NCBI GenBank assembly: GCA_964579735.1
Contig: CAZOHH010000063.1
Span: forward strand, 1-13,687
Direction: 5' to 3'
DNA from: CAILLO01 sp964579735
Lineage (GTDB): Bacteria; Bacillota; Clostridia; Saccharofermentanales; UBA5734
Length of the DNA: 13,687 nt
The notes beneath the pieces are model-generated. The model was not told the DNA's origin and did no database searches. It worked only from the letters and a program-made list of their open reading frames with translations. The translations under genes were made by a program, and so were the position numbers. Positions 1 through 7,611 of this stretch are shown here, in pieces. Every line of letters starts with the position of its first letter. Position 1 is the stretch's first letter.

Positions 1-282
1 TACCTCCTCGTCGAACTCGTGGTCGAGAAGATGATACCTGGCAGCCCCGCTTTCCGGTGGAGCGATGTCCGCGTCCTGGACGCAGAGGGGAATGCATATG
101 GCCGACTCGCCAATGATACCTTCCTCGAGAGTTTCGGCTTCCACCGCATCAAATCCACGGACCTGACGCTGGGACGCAACGAAGGGTATGCCTGCTTCGA
201 GATTCCAGAATCGTCGGCAGATGGCCCGCTCGTCCTGGTGCACGCCGGTGATGACGGAGAAACCCGGATCGTGTTGAAGTGA
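1..282 (+). CDS. C-terminal end of a beta-rich protein (partial, DUF4352-like)
   Basis: The reading frame is open from the first base to the TGA at 280-282, so this is the 3' end of a gene that begins before the window. The 93 visible residues alternate hydrophobic and polar positions and end with a pattern of the form 'G-Y-A-C-F-E-I-P ... L-V-L-V', which resembles the last strands of DUF4352-type immunoglobulin-like domains found in secreted Gram-positive proteins. No catalytic motif is visible. The sulfotransferase gene follows after only seven bases and its ribosome binding site overlaps this stop region, so the two are probably co-transcribed and this protein may also act outside the membrane. 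The family assignment is a pattern resemblance only; that the frame is coding is supported by its even codon use and tight linkage. Confidence 0.6.
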   Translation, partial: YLLVELVVEKMIPGSPAFRWSDVRVLDAEGNAYGRLANDTFLESFGFHRIKSTDLTLGRNEGYACFEIPESSADGPLVLVHAGDDGETRIVLK

Positions 283-289
283 GGGCGTC

Positions 290-2386
290 TTGAGGAAGAA
301 ATGGACCCTGCAGGTCCGCATCGGCCTGTCCGCGCTGCTTCTCCTCGCGGTCGTCGCGGGCGCGCTCGCAGCCGGCGTGTTCGTCATGCCCTCCAAAGCC
401 GCTCTCGCGGCATTGACCGAGGTAGCGTCCTTCGACATCCTTTCCGGGCAAGCTGAACGGGAGGCGGAGATTCTCGAGGACTATGGCGCCGGGACCTATT
501 CGTACGAAATACCCTACGTCCTCGTGGACCCCTACGGGATGAACCCCTGTTCCGCCCTCGCCGTCTACGACACGGAACAACCTCGCGACGTATCCGTCAC
601 GATCGAAGGCGACGAGGAGTACTCCACCTATCGGTACACCGTGCGCTCCACGGGCACGCGTCAGGAGATCCCGCTCCTCTACCTCTACGCTGGGCGAGAG
701 AACCACATCGTCCTGGACGACGGCCGAGGGAGGATCGTTCAGCTTTCCGTGACGACGGAACCGCTGCCGGAGGACTTCCAGACGCTGGAGCTCGAGGCGT
801 CGGTTCCCGACTTGATGGAGCCTGGGCTCACGCTTCTCACGGCCTGCTTCGAGGACTCCTACACGGCGTTGATCGACCCGGACGGCAAGACCCGCGGGTA
901 TCTGTCGAACGTGAGGATGGCCCATGGAACCACCATGCTTGCGCTGCGGAACGGCCACATGCTGGCTACCGGCGACGAGTACCGTCAGCTCCCCTACAAC
1001 ATGACGTCGCTCTGGGAGTTCGACTGGCTCGGAAAGGTCTACCGCGAGTTCGAGGTTCCCAACGGAATCCACCATAGCCTGTGCGAGCTGCCCGATGGGA
1101 ACATCCTGGCGGCCTCGAATGCCCGAGACCTATTCACTGCCGGCACGCGCGAGGACGTCGCGGTGGTGATCGACCGGACGACCGGAACCATCGTGAAGGA
1201 ATATGATTATCGGAAGATCCTCGACGAAACGCGAGCCCCATACCACCACTTCGACCCGGGCGTCCTCCACGCGTTGAACGTCGACTGGATGCACATGAAC
1301 TCGGTGCATTACGACACCGAACATGCCGCCGTCATCGTCTCCTCCCCCATCCAGAGCCAGGTGATCTCCATCGATTCCGCGACCGGCGCGATCCAGTGGA
1401 TTCTTGGCCCTCCCGAAGGATACGAAGGGAATTCGGCGCATCTCGTGGAGTATCTTCTGACCCCTGTCGGGTCCGACTTCGAATGGTCCTGGGGGCAGCA
1501 TGGGCTTGATATCCTGCCTGACGCGGACCATGACCCCGATACGATCGACCTGTTGATGTTTGACAACGGTCAGAACCGCAGCTTCACCGAAGCCGACGCG
1601 ATATCGGCGGAGAACAACTACTCCAGAGGCGTCCTCTATCGGATCCGTCTTTCGGACCGTACGGTCGAGCAACTGTGGCAGTATGGGAAAGAGCGGGGGT
1701 CGGATGGGTATGCGACCTTCCTTGGCGATGCCGATCATCTGCCCGGCACGGGGAACATCCTGATCGACTTCGGCGGGCAACTGCGCGTCGAGGGGAAGCC
1801 GGTCGACCGGATCATCGGCGGAGTGCTGGGAACGATCGAGACCGACTCGCGGATCGTCGAGGTGGCTCCCTCTGGCCAGGTCGTCTTCGAAATCGCCTCC
1901 AGAGGCAACGAATACTCGAGCAGCGCCGAGACCTATCAGGTCGAACGGCTGCCGGTTCCGGCCATCATGACCGTAGACGCACCGTTGGGAGCGGTCCGTG
2001 GAGAACGGGTGGGGGAGAGCTACCTCATTCCAGCCAGCGCCACCGCGAAGGTCCCTCCGATATTCTTCGGCAAAATCGACGTCTCCTTCCGCCGATTCGT
2101 GAACGAGAACGGCCGGCTGGTCGTCGATGGAAACCTGACCTATGAGGAACGGACCTACCTGCTCGGCAAGGCGATGGTCATATTCCGCAGCCGCACGCGC
2201 TCCTACGTGTTCCCGGCGAACAGCGGACTGAACGGACGATTCTTCGCCAGCATCGACACGAGGGGAATGGCCGCCGACACCTATCGGATCTCGATCGCCG
2301 GCGCCGTGCGCATGGGCAACGACGCCGCGTCCGGCAAGACGTACCAGGGACATGTCCCTACGGAATACAAACTGACCATCGGGTAG
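290..2386 (+). CDS. Aryl-sulfate sulfotransferase (ASST family), membrane-anchored, with extra C-terminal domain
   Basis: 698 residues from a TTG start at 290, chosen because GTGAGGG (278-284) lies just upstream and the frame closes soon before it. Residues 10-33 form one hydrophobic segment, a signal anchor or signal peptide, so the rest should be outside the membrane. Residues about 80-165 match the N-terminal beta domain of AssT and about 175-555 its six-bladed propeller. AssT enzymes move sulfate between phenols through a sulfated histidine, without PAPS. Landmarks are H261-H262, the D-W-M-H-M-N motif (H335, N337) and Q-H at 403-404; H404 aligns with catalytic His436 of uropathogenic E. 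coli AssT. Two oddities: the position matching AssT Arg374 is P353, and the two-cysteine loop before the catalytic histidine is missing. Residues about 560-698 form an additional beta-rich domain. The fold is secure; substrates are unknown and activity is uncertain without the arginine. Confidence 0.9.
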   Translation: MRKKWTLQVRIGLSALLLLAVVAGALAAGVFVMPSKAALAALTEVASFDILSGQAEREAEILEDYGAGTYSYEIPYVLVDPYGMNPCSALAVYDTEQPRDVSVTIEGDEEYSTYRYTVRSTGTRQEIPLLYLYAGRENHIVLDDGRGRIVQLSVTTEPLPEDFQTLELEASVPDLMEPGLTLLTACFEDSYTALIDPDGKTRGYLSNVRMAHGTTMLALRNGHMLATGDEYRQLPYNMTSLWEFDWLGKVYREFEVPNGIHHSLCELPDGNILAASNARDLFTAGTREDVAVVIDRTTGTIVKEYDYRKILDETRAPYHHFDPGVLHALNVDWMHMNSVHYDTEHAAVIVSSPIQSQVISIDSATGAIQWILGPPEGYEGNSAHLVEYLLTPVGSDFEWSWGQHGLDILPDADHDPDTIDLLMFDNGQNRSFTEADAISAENNYSRGVLYRIRLSDRTVEQLWQYGKERGSDGYATFLGDADHLPGTGNILIDFGGQLRVEGKPVDRIIGGVLGTIETDSRIVEVAPSGQVVFEIASRGNEYSSSAETYQVERLPVPAIMTVDAPLGAVRGERVGESYLIPASATAKVPPIFFGKIDVSFRRFVNENGRLVVDGNLTYEERTYLLGKAMVIFRSRTRSYVFPANSGLNGRFFASIDTRGMAADTYRISIAGAVRMGNDAASGKTYQGHVPTEYKLTIG

Positions 2387-2409
2387 AGTCCGTCGACCGG
2401 CCCTTCGTT

Positions 2410-3021
2410 TCAAACCTCCTCGACGAATTCGTCGTAGGTTCTCCGACGTCTGCGTGGCGGAATCGCCTTCGCGTCATCGTGATATCCGAGGGCGATGAGA
2501 AGGATGGGGTGTTCCCTCTCCGAAAGACCGAACTCCCGGGAGACGCCCTCGAGGTCCATGCCGTCCATGGGGTGGGAATCCACGCCAAGGCTCTTCGCTG
2601 CGAGAAGGAGCCCCATGGAGAACAGCGCCGCGTTCTTGGCTGCGAAACGTGCGCGGGTCTCGCTCGTCGCCCCATAGTTCAGCGTCGCGGAGGCGATCGA
2701 GCGCTCGACCCGGGTTCGGTCTCCGCCCTGCAGCAAGGCGAGTTCGTCCCAGACTGGATTCGTTTCGTCCCAACCGAACGCTTCTCCGACCACGATCAGG
2801 GTGACGGGAGCCTGGAGGATGCGGGGCTGGTGGCGAGCGACGTCATACAGTCGCTGCCTGGCTTCGGGGGAGCGGACGGCGATCAACCTCCAAGGCTGCA
2901 GATTCATCGCCGAAGGGGCGAAGGCGGCGAGGCGGACGATTTCGCGGAGTCGTTCCGAGTCGAGCGGGCGGGCGGAATCGAAGTCTCCCACGGAACGACG
3001 GGACTCGAAGAGGTTGGGCAT
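2410..3021 (-). CDS. Nitroreductase family FMN-dependent oxidoreductase
   Basis: 203 residues. Start at ATG 3021-3019 because a perfect AGGAGG (3028-3033) sits six bases upstream; a longer in-frame reading to 3207 has no such site and adds residues unlike the family. The family binds FMN as a dimer and uses NAD(P)H to reduce nitro groups, quinones or enones in the cytoplasm. Family marks are R8-R9-S10 near the N-terminus (phosphate of FMN), A-P-S-A-M-N-L-Q-P-W at 35-44, the helix with N-A-A-L-F-S-M-G from 130, the L-G-V-D-S-H-P-M-D-G-M segment at 145-155, and a basic cluster (R190-R194) near the C-terminus. Length fits the short single-domain subfamily. The gene converges on the sulfotransferase across a 23-base gap with no clear terminator. 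The physiological substrate cannot be read from sequence. Confidence 0.92.
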   Translation of the reverse strand: MPNLFESRRSVGDFDSARPLDSERLREIVRLAAFAPSAMNLQPWRLIAVRSPEARQRLYDVARHQPRILQAPVTLIVVGEAFGWDETNPVWDELALLQGGDRTRVERSIASATLNYGATSETRARFAAKNAALFSMGLLLAAKSLGVDSHPMDGMDLEGVSREFGLSEREHPILLIALGYHDDAKAIPPRRRRRTYDEFVEEV

Positions 3022-3052
3022 CACAGACCTCCTGTCGGCAAGGATTGTCCTC

Positions 3053-3085
3053 ATTCTACACCCGCGAAGCGTGAGGACCGTCACG
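3053..3085 (-). promoter_or_regulatory. Possible nitroreductase promoter with inverted repeat
   Basis: Reading leftward, a TAGAAT -10-like hexamer lies at 3058-3053, about 32 bases before the start codon. Just upstream, 3070-3085 carries an inverted repeat with arms CGTGA and TCACG around six bases, in the place where a -35 box or operator would sit. No good -35 hexamer is spaced correctly, so the call is weak. Confidence 0.28.
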
Positions 3086-3173
3086 AGGGTATCGTCAAGG
3101 GGGATGGATCTGTGGGACAATGCGGCCATGGAGCCGCTGGATTCAGGGCTCCGACCCGAAAGGCGGTCCCAAT

Positions 3174-3992
3174 ATGAACGAGTCGGCGCTGTTCCTCGGA
3201 GATCCACCCTTGAAGTCCGTGCGCAAGCGACGCCGACTCAGGACCATGCTCGTCGTCCTCGGCGTTGTGCTGATTCTCCTTTCAGGACTTTTCACGGTGT
3301 ACGTCGCCGACTTTTCACGCGCCACGCCGGCCGCCCTCTCGGCATTGAATTCCGACTCCGTCGTCAAGGTGACCTCCGTGAAGTCCGGGTACGTGTTCGT
3401 CCCTGTTGGCGAAGCGCAACCGATCGGCCTTGTCGTCTACCCCGGAGGCAAGGTCGATGAGAAGGCCTATGCGCCGCTCTGCCGCAGCCTTGCGGAAGCG
3501 GGATACCCCGTCGCGCTCGTTCGGATGCCCTTCCATCTCGCCGTCTTCGGCATCGGGCTCGGCGCGGATGGGATACGCGATCTGGAATCCGCGATGATGG
3601 CATCCGGCAAGCCCATACCGACCCGATTCGTGGCAGCGGGACACTCTCTCGGCGGCGTCATGGCGGCTCGGTTCGCGCTCATGGACGTCGGACAAGTCGT
3701 CGGAGTCGCCCTTTGGGCGGCCTACTCCGACCAGGACCTGAAGCCGGCCGCTCTCCCCGCGACGGTGATCTACGGCTCGGAAGACAAGGTACTGGATCTC
3801 GCGGCCGTCGCGAAAGCGGCTGGAAATCTCCCTGCAGGGACCGTGACGACGGTTCTTGACGGTGGCAACCACGCAGGGTTCGGAGATTATGGCGCTCAAT
3901 CGGGGGATGGAACCGCTACGATCACGAAGGAAGCCCAGCATGCGGCCGTCGTGGAGGCCATGAAGAGTTTTCTGGCCGGATTGGAGTCTTGA
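3174..3992 (+). CDS. Membrane-anchored alpha/beta hydrolase
   Basis: 272 residues from ATG 3174, preferred over the in-frame ATG at 3120 because AAAGGCGG precedes it by seven bases. A basic stretch (K18 to R24) is followed by one membrane helix at about 25-43, so the catalytic domain is probably outside the cell, tethered to the membrane. The alpha/beta hydrolase marks are Y-P-G-G at 89-92 (oxyanion region), the nucleophile elbow G-H-S-L-G-G with Ser158, Asp204 in G-S-E-D-K-V, and His233 in G-G-N-H-A-G-F. This forms a complete Ser-Asp-His triad, of the type seen in the Abhydrolase_5 group. Its stop TGA overlaps the ATG of the next gene by one base, indicating translational coupling. The substrate (ester, lipid or peptide) is unknown; the fold and triad are secure. 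Confidence 0.88.
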   Translation: MNESALFLGDPPLKSVRKRRRLRTMLVVLGVVLILLSGLFTVYVADFSRATPAALSALNSDSVVKVTSVKSGYVFVPVGEAQPIGLVVYPGGKVDEKAYAPLCRSLAEAGYPVALVRMPFHLAVFGIGLGADGIRDLESAMMASGKPIPTRFVAAGHSLGGVMAARFALMDVGQVVGVALWAAYSDQDLKPAALPATVIYGSEDKVLDLAAVAKAAGNLPAGTVTTVLDGGNHAGFGDYGAQSGDGTATITKEAQHAAVVEAMKSFLAGLES

Positions 3993-5938
3993 TGGTGGGC
4001 GGGACGATACCCTTCGATTCTTGGGGACAATACTCCGACGCTCTGAAGAAGGGCAAGCGCGACCGTGCTCAGGACCTCGCAAAAGGCGGGACGGGTCGTC
4101 TCTGCACTCTCGAGGCGGTCCTCGCAGGGAAGACCATCGTCTCCAGAGTCACCTTCTCCGTCCGCGATGTCCCGACCCGGCTGGTTGCCGGGACCGTATC
4201 GGAAGCACGCGCCATCGGTTTTTCTCCTTCCTTCCTGCCGCTCACGGCAAGCCACTCGGAGTTCGCCAGCAAGTGGGTGCACCTCTGTGAGGCGCACATG
4301 GCAGAAGGCTTCCATCACCCGGTGAAACTGGTCGAATACCTCGGGAGATTCTATGCCGAAGAGGGAAACAAGCGTGTCAGCGTGCTCAAGTACTACCACG
4401 TGCATAGCGTCCGCGCTGAAATCGTACGGTTCATTCCCGAGTATGACGCCTCGGACCCGGAAGTCGTCCTGTACTATGAATTCATGGAGTTCCACCGGCG
4501 CACGGGAATGTATTCCGTTCAGTTGACGACGCCGGGTCGATATGACGAACTCTACGAACTTCTGTCGACGAAACTCAAGGACGCATCTCCGGAAGGATAC
4601 CGTCACTTCGAGGCGGCTGAATTCGAGGCTTTCCGCCGAGTCCTGCATGCCTCGGCGGGAATCGACCCTCGCTATTCCTCGGGTGATATCCTGCTCACAT
4701 ACCTCCGCCTCTTCGGCATGCCCGAGTTGGACGACGAAGAGACCGTCGCAAGTCGATTGTGCCAACTGGGCGATGAGTTGTTGACGCGGCGCACGGCAGA
4801 CACCGAGCGCGTGTCGATCGAACCCAATAAGCAAATGCCTCCATCGGGTGGCGGATTCCTAGGAAACCTACTCGGTTCGCCGCGTCCGCTCCGGGTCGGC
4901 TTCCTCTACGCTCGGACGCCGGAGACGTCCCTCTGGACGAAGGCACACGAGGAAGGTCGCCTGCAGGCGGTCGCTTCGCTGGGGAACCGCATCGAGACGA
5001 CCTGCCTGAACGATGTCCCGGAAGGACCCGCTGCGGCGGACGCCATTCTGGAATTCGCCTGCCGCGGGTTCGATGTGATCTTCGCCACGACTCCAGCCAT
5101 GCTCGCATCGACTCTCCGCGCCTCCATCGACCTTCCGGACGTACGGTTCTTCTGCTGCTCGGAAGCCCACCCGTACAAGCATGTGGAGACCTACTTCGGT
5201 CGGATGTTCGAAGCTCGGTTCCTGCTCGGAATGATCGCGGGAAGTCTCTCCCGGTCCGGTCGTCTGGGCTGTGTCGCGACCTGGCCGGTCCCTGACGTAG
5301 TGAGCGGACTGAATGCCTTCACTCTTGGCGCGCGCATGGTCAACCCCGCGGTGGAGGTCCTCGTCGAGTGGACACGCGACTGGGAATCGCACACCCGCTC
5401 CGGCATGCTGGAAGAAGAGCGAAGGTTGCTTGCGGCTGGAGCGGACCCGATCTCCCGGCAATACAATCTGAGCGGCCGGGGACTGGTGGCGGGCAAGTGG
5501 CTTTCGGAATCGGATACAACGGGGACCGAACTCCAGAGCCTTGCCTCCCCGCGGTGGAACTGGGGCGTATTCTATGAGAGAATCCTGAAGGAACTGATGG
5601 GACAGGGTCCAGCGACCCCCTACGACCGATTCGTCGTGCGGAACTCGTCCACCGCTTTCTGGTGGGGAATCGGTTCCGGTCTCGTGGATCTGGCGCTCGA
5701 CGAGATCCGCATCCCCGACCCGACCCGGCGGTTGGTCCATTGGATGAGGACCTTGATCGTGGAAGGTCGGTTCCACCCCTTCACCGGACCCCTAAGGGAC
5801 AACATGGGGAACCTCCGTATCGCGGAGGGCGAATCGCCCGGTTTCGAGACGATATCGCACATGGACTGGTTCGTCGAGGGCATCCTGACGGAGGCGCCGG
5901 TCATGGAACAGGAACAGGCGGAGGACGTCACCCGGTGA
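3992..5938 (+). CDS. ParB-like / BMP-family ligand-binding fusion protein without export signal
   Basis: 648 residues from ATG 3992; TTG at 3989 is also possible. The ATG is favoured by GGAG at 3983-3986 and by the one-base overlap with the hydrolase stop. There is no signal peptide, lipobox or membrane helix, so it should be cytoplasmic. Residues about 40-180 look like a ParB/sulfiredoxin-type domain centred on E-E-G-N-K-R-V-S-V-L-K-Y at 123-134, comparable to the G-x-R-R box that binds nucleotide in ParB. Residues about 185-275 are helical. Residues 300-600 resemble BMP/PnrA (purine nucleoside-binding) proteins: R-V-G-F-L-Y at 301-306, L-L-G-M-I-A-G with G-R-L-G-C-V-A at 411-429, then N-A-F-T-L-G-A-R with N-P-A-V-E-V (441-456), and N-W-G-V-F-Y at 523-528. 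Such fusions are usually annotated as ABC substrate-binding proteins, but no transporter genes are nearby. Function is inferred to be intracellular sensing or ligand handling. Confidence 0.87.
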   Translation: MVGGTIPFDSWGQYSDALKKGKRDRAQDLAKGGTGRLCTLEAVLAGKTIVSRVTFSVRDVPTRLVAGTVSEARAIGFSPSFLPLTASHSEFASKWVHLCEAHMAEGFHHPVKLVEYLGRFYAEEGNKRVSVLKYYHVHSVRAEIVRFIPEYDASDPEVVLYYEFMEFHRRTGMYSVQLTTPGRYDELYELLSTKLKDASPEGYRHFEAAEFEAFRRVLHASAGIDPRYSSGDILLTYLRLFGMPELDDEETVASRLCQLGDELLTRRTADTERVSIEPNKQMPPSGGGFLGNLLGSPRPLRVGFLYARTPETSLWTKAHEEGRLQAVASLGNRIETTCLNDVPEGPAAADAILEFACRGFDVIFATTPAMLASTLRASIDLPDVRFFCCSEAHPYKHVETYFGRMFEARFLLGMIAGSLSRSGRLGCVATWPVPDVVSGLNAFTLGARMVNPAVEVLVEWTRDWESHTRSGMLEEERRLLAAGADPISRQYNLSGRGLVAGKWLSESDTTGTELQSLASPRWNWGVFYERILKELMGQGPATPYDRFVVRNSSTAFWWGIGSGLVDLALDEIRIPDPTRRLVHWMRTLIVEGRFHPFTGPLRDNMGNLRIAEGESPGFETISHMDWFVEGILTEAPVMEQEQAEDVTR

Positions 5939-5966
5939 ACGGGCGAACGGGAAAAGGAATCGGTAC

Positions 5967-6557
5967 ATGAAGATTCTGCTGGTTTCGGACGTGGAAGATC
6001 CCTACCTCTGGGACAGTTTCGAGTCGGACCGATATCGCGATGTCGACCTGGTGATTTCCTGCGGGGACCTGAAGCCGGAATACTTGAGTTTTCTCGTGAC
6101 GATGATCCACGCTCCGCTGCTCTACGTGCCGGGCAACCACGATGGATGCTACGAGAACAATCCCCCGGAGGGTTGCGAGAACATAGACGGCCGGCTCATC
6201 ACCGTCAAGGGGCTGCGGATCCTCGGATTTGGCGGAAGCCATTTCTACAATCACGGTCCGAACCAGTATACCCAGAAGGAGATGAATCACCGGGTCGCGC
6301 ACCTGCGATGGTCTCTGTTGCGAAGCAGAGGCTTCGACATCCTCGTTTCCCATGCGCCCGCGCAGGGAGTCGGGGATGCGAACGATCCCTGCCATACCGG
6401 CTTCACCGCATTCCGGGAACTGATGGACCGGTACCACCCGCGCTATTTCATCCATGGACACCAGCACCTGAACTACGGTGCGAACCGGTCCGGGTTGACG
6501 ACCTACGGCACGACGACCGTCATCAACGCCTTCCGACACCGGATCCTGACGTTCTAG
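5967..6557 (+). CDS. Calcineurin-like metallophosphoesterase
   Basis: 196 residues. ATG 5967 follows AAAAGGA (5952-5958) by eight bases and lies 28 bases after the ParB-like/BMP gene, so it is the last gene of that operon. The protein is a single cytoplasmic domain of about the family's minimal length. The metal-binding motifs appear in order: S-D-V-E-D at 7-11, G-D-L at 33-35, G-N-H-D at 56-59, S-H-A-P at 128-131 and G-H-Q-H at 164-167. The first motif is normally D-x-H; here residue 10 is Glu, so the second metal site is altered. The family hydrolyses phosphomonoesters or phosphodiesters, including nucleotides, with Mn, Fe or Ni. Linkage to a protein with nucleoside-binding resemblance suggests a nucleotide-like substrate, but this is inference. 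It converges on the next gene across 17 bases. Confidence 0.92.
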   Translation: MKILLVSDVEDPYLWDSFESDRYRDVDLVISCGDLKPEYLSFLVTMIHAPLLYVPGNHDGCYENNPPEGCENIDGRLITVKGLRILGFGGSHFYNHGPNQYTQKEMNHRVAHLRWSLLRSRGFDILVSHAPAQGVGDANDPCHTGFTAFRELMDRYHPRYFIHGHQHLNYGANRSGLTTYGTTTVINAFRHRILTF

Positions 6558-6574
6558 GCATCGACTTGGACCGT

Positions 6575-7513
6575 CTAGACGCGTTCGATCTTGAGGTTCG
6601 CACCCGTCCCCTCGAAATTCAACTTCCTCAGGATTCCCCAGGAGCCGAGAGCCGCGAAAAGCAGGCCTAGGCCCACTGCGCCCCAGTACATCCCGGCCGT
6701 CTCCGGGATGAACGGCACGATGAACATCGTGAGAAGGGAATCGATCGGTTCGATGCCCTCGTCGACGAGCACGGAAACGAACACCGAAACGCTCGTGGAA
6801 GCCAGGACGGAAAGCGCGACGCAGACGCCGATGATCCATGGCATCGCGGGACCGGCCTTGCCCTTGAAGGAGCGGTAGAGGCGCGAGGAGATCCATGCGG
6901 TGAAGAGGCCGCAGAGTGCCGAGACGTACCCGAGCCGGTCGACCAGGACCCAGGGGATGATGCCGATCAGACCGCCCAGCGCAGCCCCGGCGAGTCCCGT
7001 GCCGTAGCTTCCCTCGGTCACCCCTTCCGCCTCGCGTTGCCGCACGGCCTCCTGGAGTTGCTGGAAGCAGTCTTCGCAGATCTCGATGGTGGTCGTTCCG
7101 GTATACAGTGCGGCTCCGTGCGCGCCGGGCGCCCCGCAGAAGTAACAGCCGTCCCCGACTCCCTGGGAGGACAGGAAGGCGTCCGTAGCGGTGAGGAACC
7201 CTGAAATGCGCTCCACGAAGGTCTCTTCCTTCGCGATGGTCTTGTGGAAGGAGAACCGTGCGGAGGTCCCGTCCAGCGCGATCAGGTCGGCGAGGTACTG
7301 CGGGCGGGTCTTGACGAAATAGGAACGAAGGATCTGCTGCTTTTCCTCGTCCATTCCGGATAGACCCAAGGTCAAGGTCACGGTATCCTGGGACAGGGAC
7401 GTGGCGTGCAGGGAGAACCAGTGCGAACCGACCCGCCCGATGGCGTTGGTACCGTGGACTGTGAACCCGAGCCGTTCCGCAAGTCGGGCGATGATCTTCG
7501 GTGTCCTCTTCAT
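6575..7513 (-). CDS. Zinc-ribbon membrane protein of unknown function
   Basis: 312 residues starting at ATG 7513-7511, preceded four bases upstream by GGGAGG (7518-7523). Longer in-frame starts up to 7777 would run across the promoter region of the divergent gene. Residues 1-115 are a soluble domain without a recognised fold. Residues 123-149 hold two C-x-x-C pairs (C123/C126 and C146/C149), a typical zinc ribbon. A glycine- and alanine-rich stretch from 171 opens about four membrane segments (roughly 172-190, 196-212, 224-250 and 275-294), ending in a short basic tail. The G-A-A-L-G-G-L-I-G pattern at 176-184 recurs in uncharacterised Bacillota membrane proteins. No enzyme motif is visible. 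It is divergent from the NahK-like kinase gene and shares its control region. I do not recognise a function. Confidence 0.8.
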   Translation of the reverse strand: MKRTPKIIARLAERLGFTVHGTNAIGRVGSHWFSLHATSLSQDTVTLTLGLSGMDEEKQQILRSYFVKTRPQYLADLIALDGTSARFSFHKTIAKEETFVERISGFLTATDAFLSSQGVGDGCYFCGAPGAHGAALYTGTTTIEICEDCFQQLQEAVRQREAEGVTEGSYGTGLAGAALGGLIGIIPWVLVDRLGYVSALCGLFTAWISSRLYRSFKGKAGPAMPWIIGVCVALSVLASTSVSVFVSVLVDEGIEPIDSLLTMFIVPFIPETAGMYWGAVGLGLLFAALGSWGILRKLNFEGTGANLKIERV

Positions 7514-7573
7514 GATGCCTCCCATGGTTGTCGCAAGGGTCTCCCCACGACGCTTCGGTGTTGCCTTCCTCCG

Positions 7574-7602
7574 ATGATATCGCAGTTTCGAGAGTACGGG
7601 AA
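7574..7602 (-). promoter_or_regulatory. Likely promoter of the zinc-ribbon membrane protein
   Basis: Reading leftward, TATCAT (7579-7574) matches five of six -10 bases. A poor -35 candidate (TTCCCG at 7602-7597) lies 17 bases upstream. The element faces away from the kinase promoter, and the two -35 regions overlap, so the genes are likely to compete for or share regulators. Confidence 0.35.
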
Positions 7603-7611
7603 CCCAGTTTC
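7583..7611. repeat. Direct repeat CAGTTTC x2 between divergent promoters
   Basis: CAGTTTC occurs at 7583-7589 and again at 7605-7611, exactly 22 bases apart, about two helical turns. Both copies sit between the two outward-facing -10 elements, so they would lie on one face of the DNA as a possible operator. Seven-base repeats can occur by chance. Confidence 0.3.

Noticed and set aside
149..1075. 308-codon minus-strand frame
   Set aside because: It is antisense to the start of the sulfotransferase gene, of low complexity, and shows no recognisable motif.
1130..2413. Long open frame (427 codons) on the minus strand across the sulfotransferase
   Set aside because: It is antisense to a clear ASST gene, is rich in Arg, Gly and Asp with no domain pattern, and has no ribosome binding site. 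GC-rich codon use opens such frames.
3022..3207. N-terminal extension of the nitroreductase
   Set aside because: AGGAGG six bases before ATG 3021 and the family's normal N-terminus fix the start there; the extension would also remove the promoter region of the divergent hydrolase.
6573..6580. GTCTAGAC palindrome between converging genes
   Set aside because: Eight bases containing a stop codon, with no T-run or longer stem; it does not qualify as a terminator or operator.
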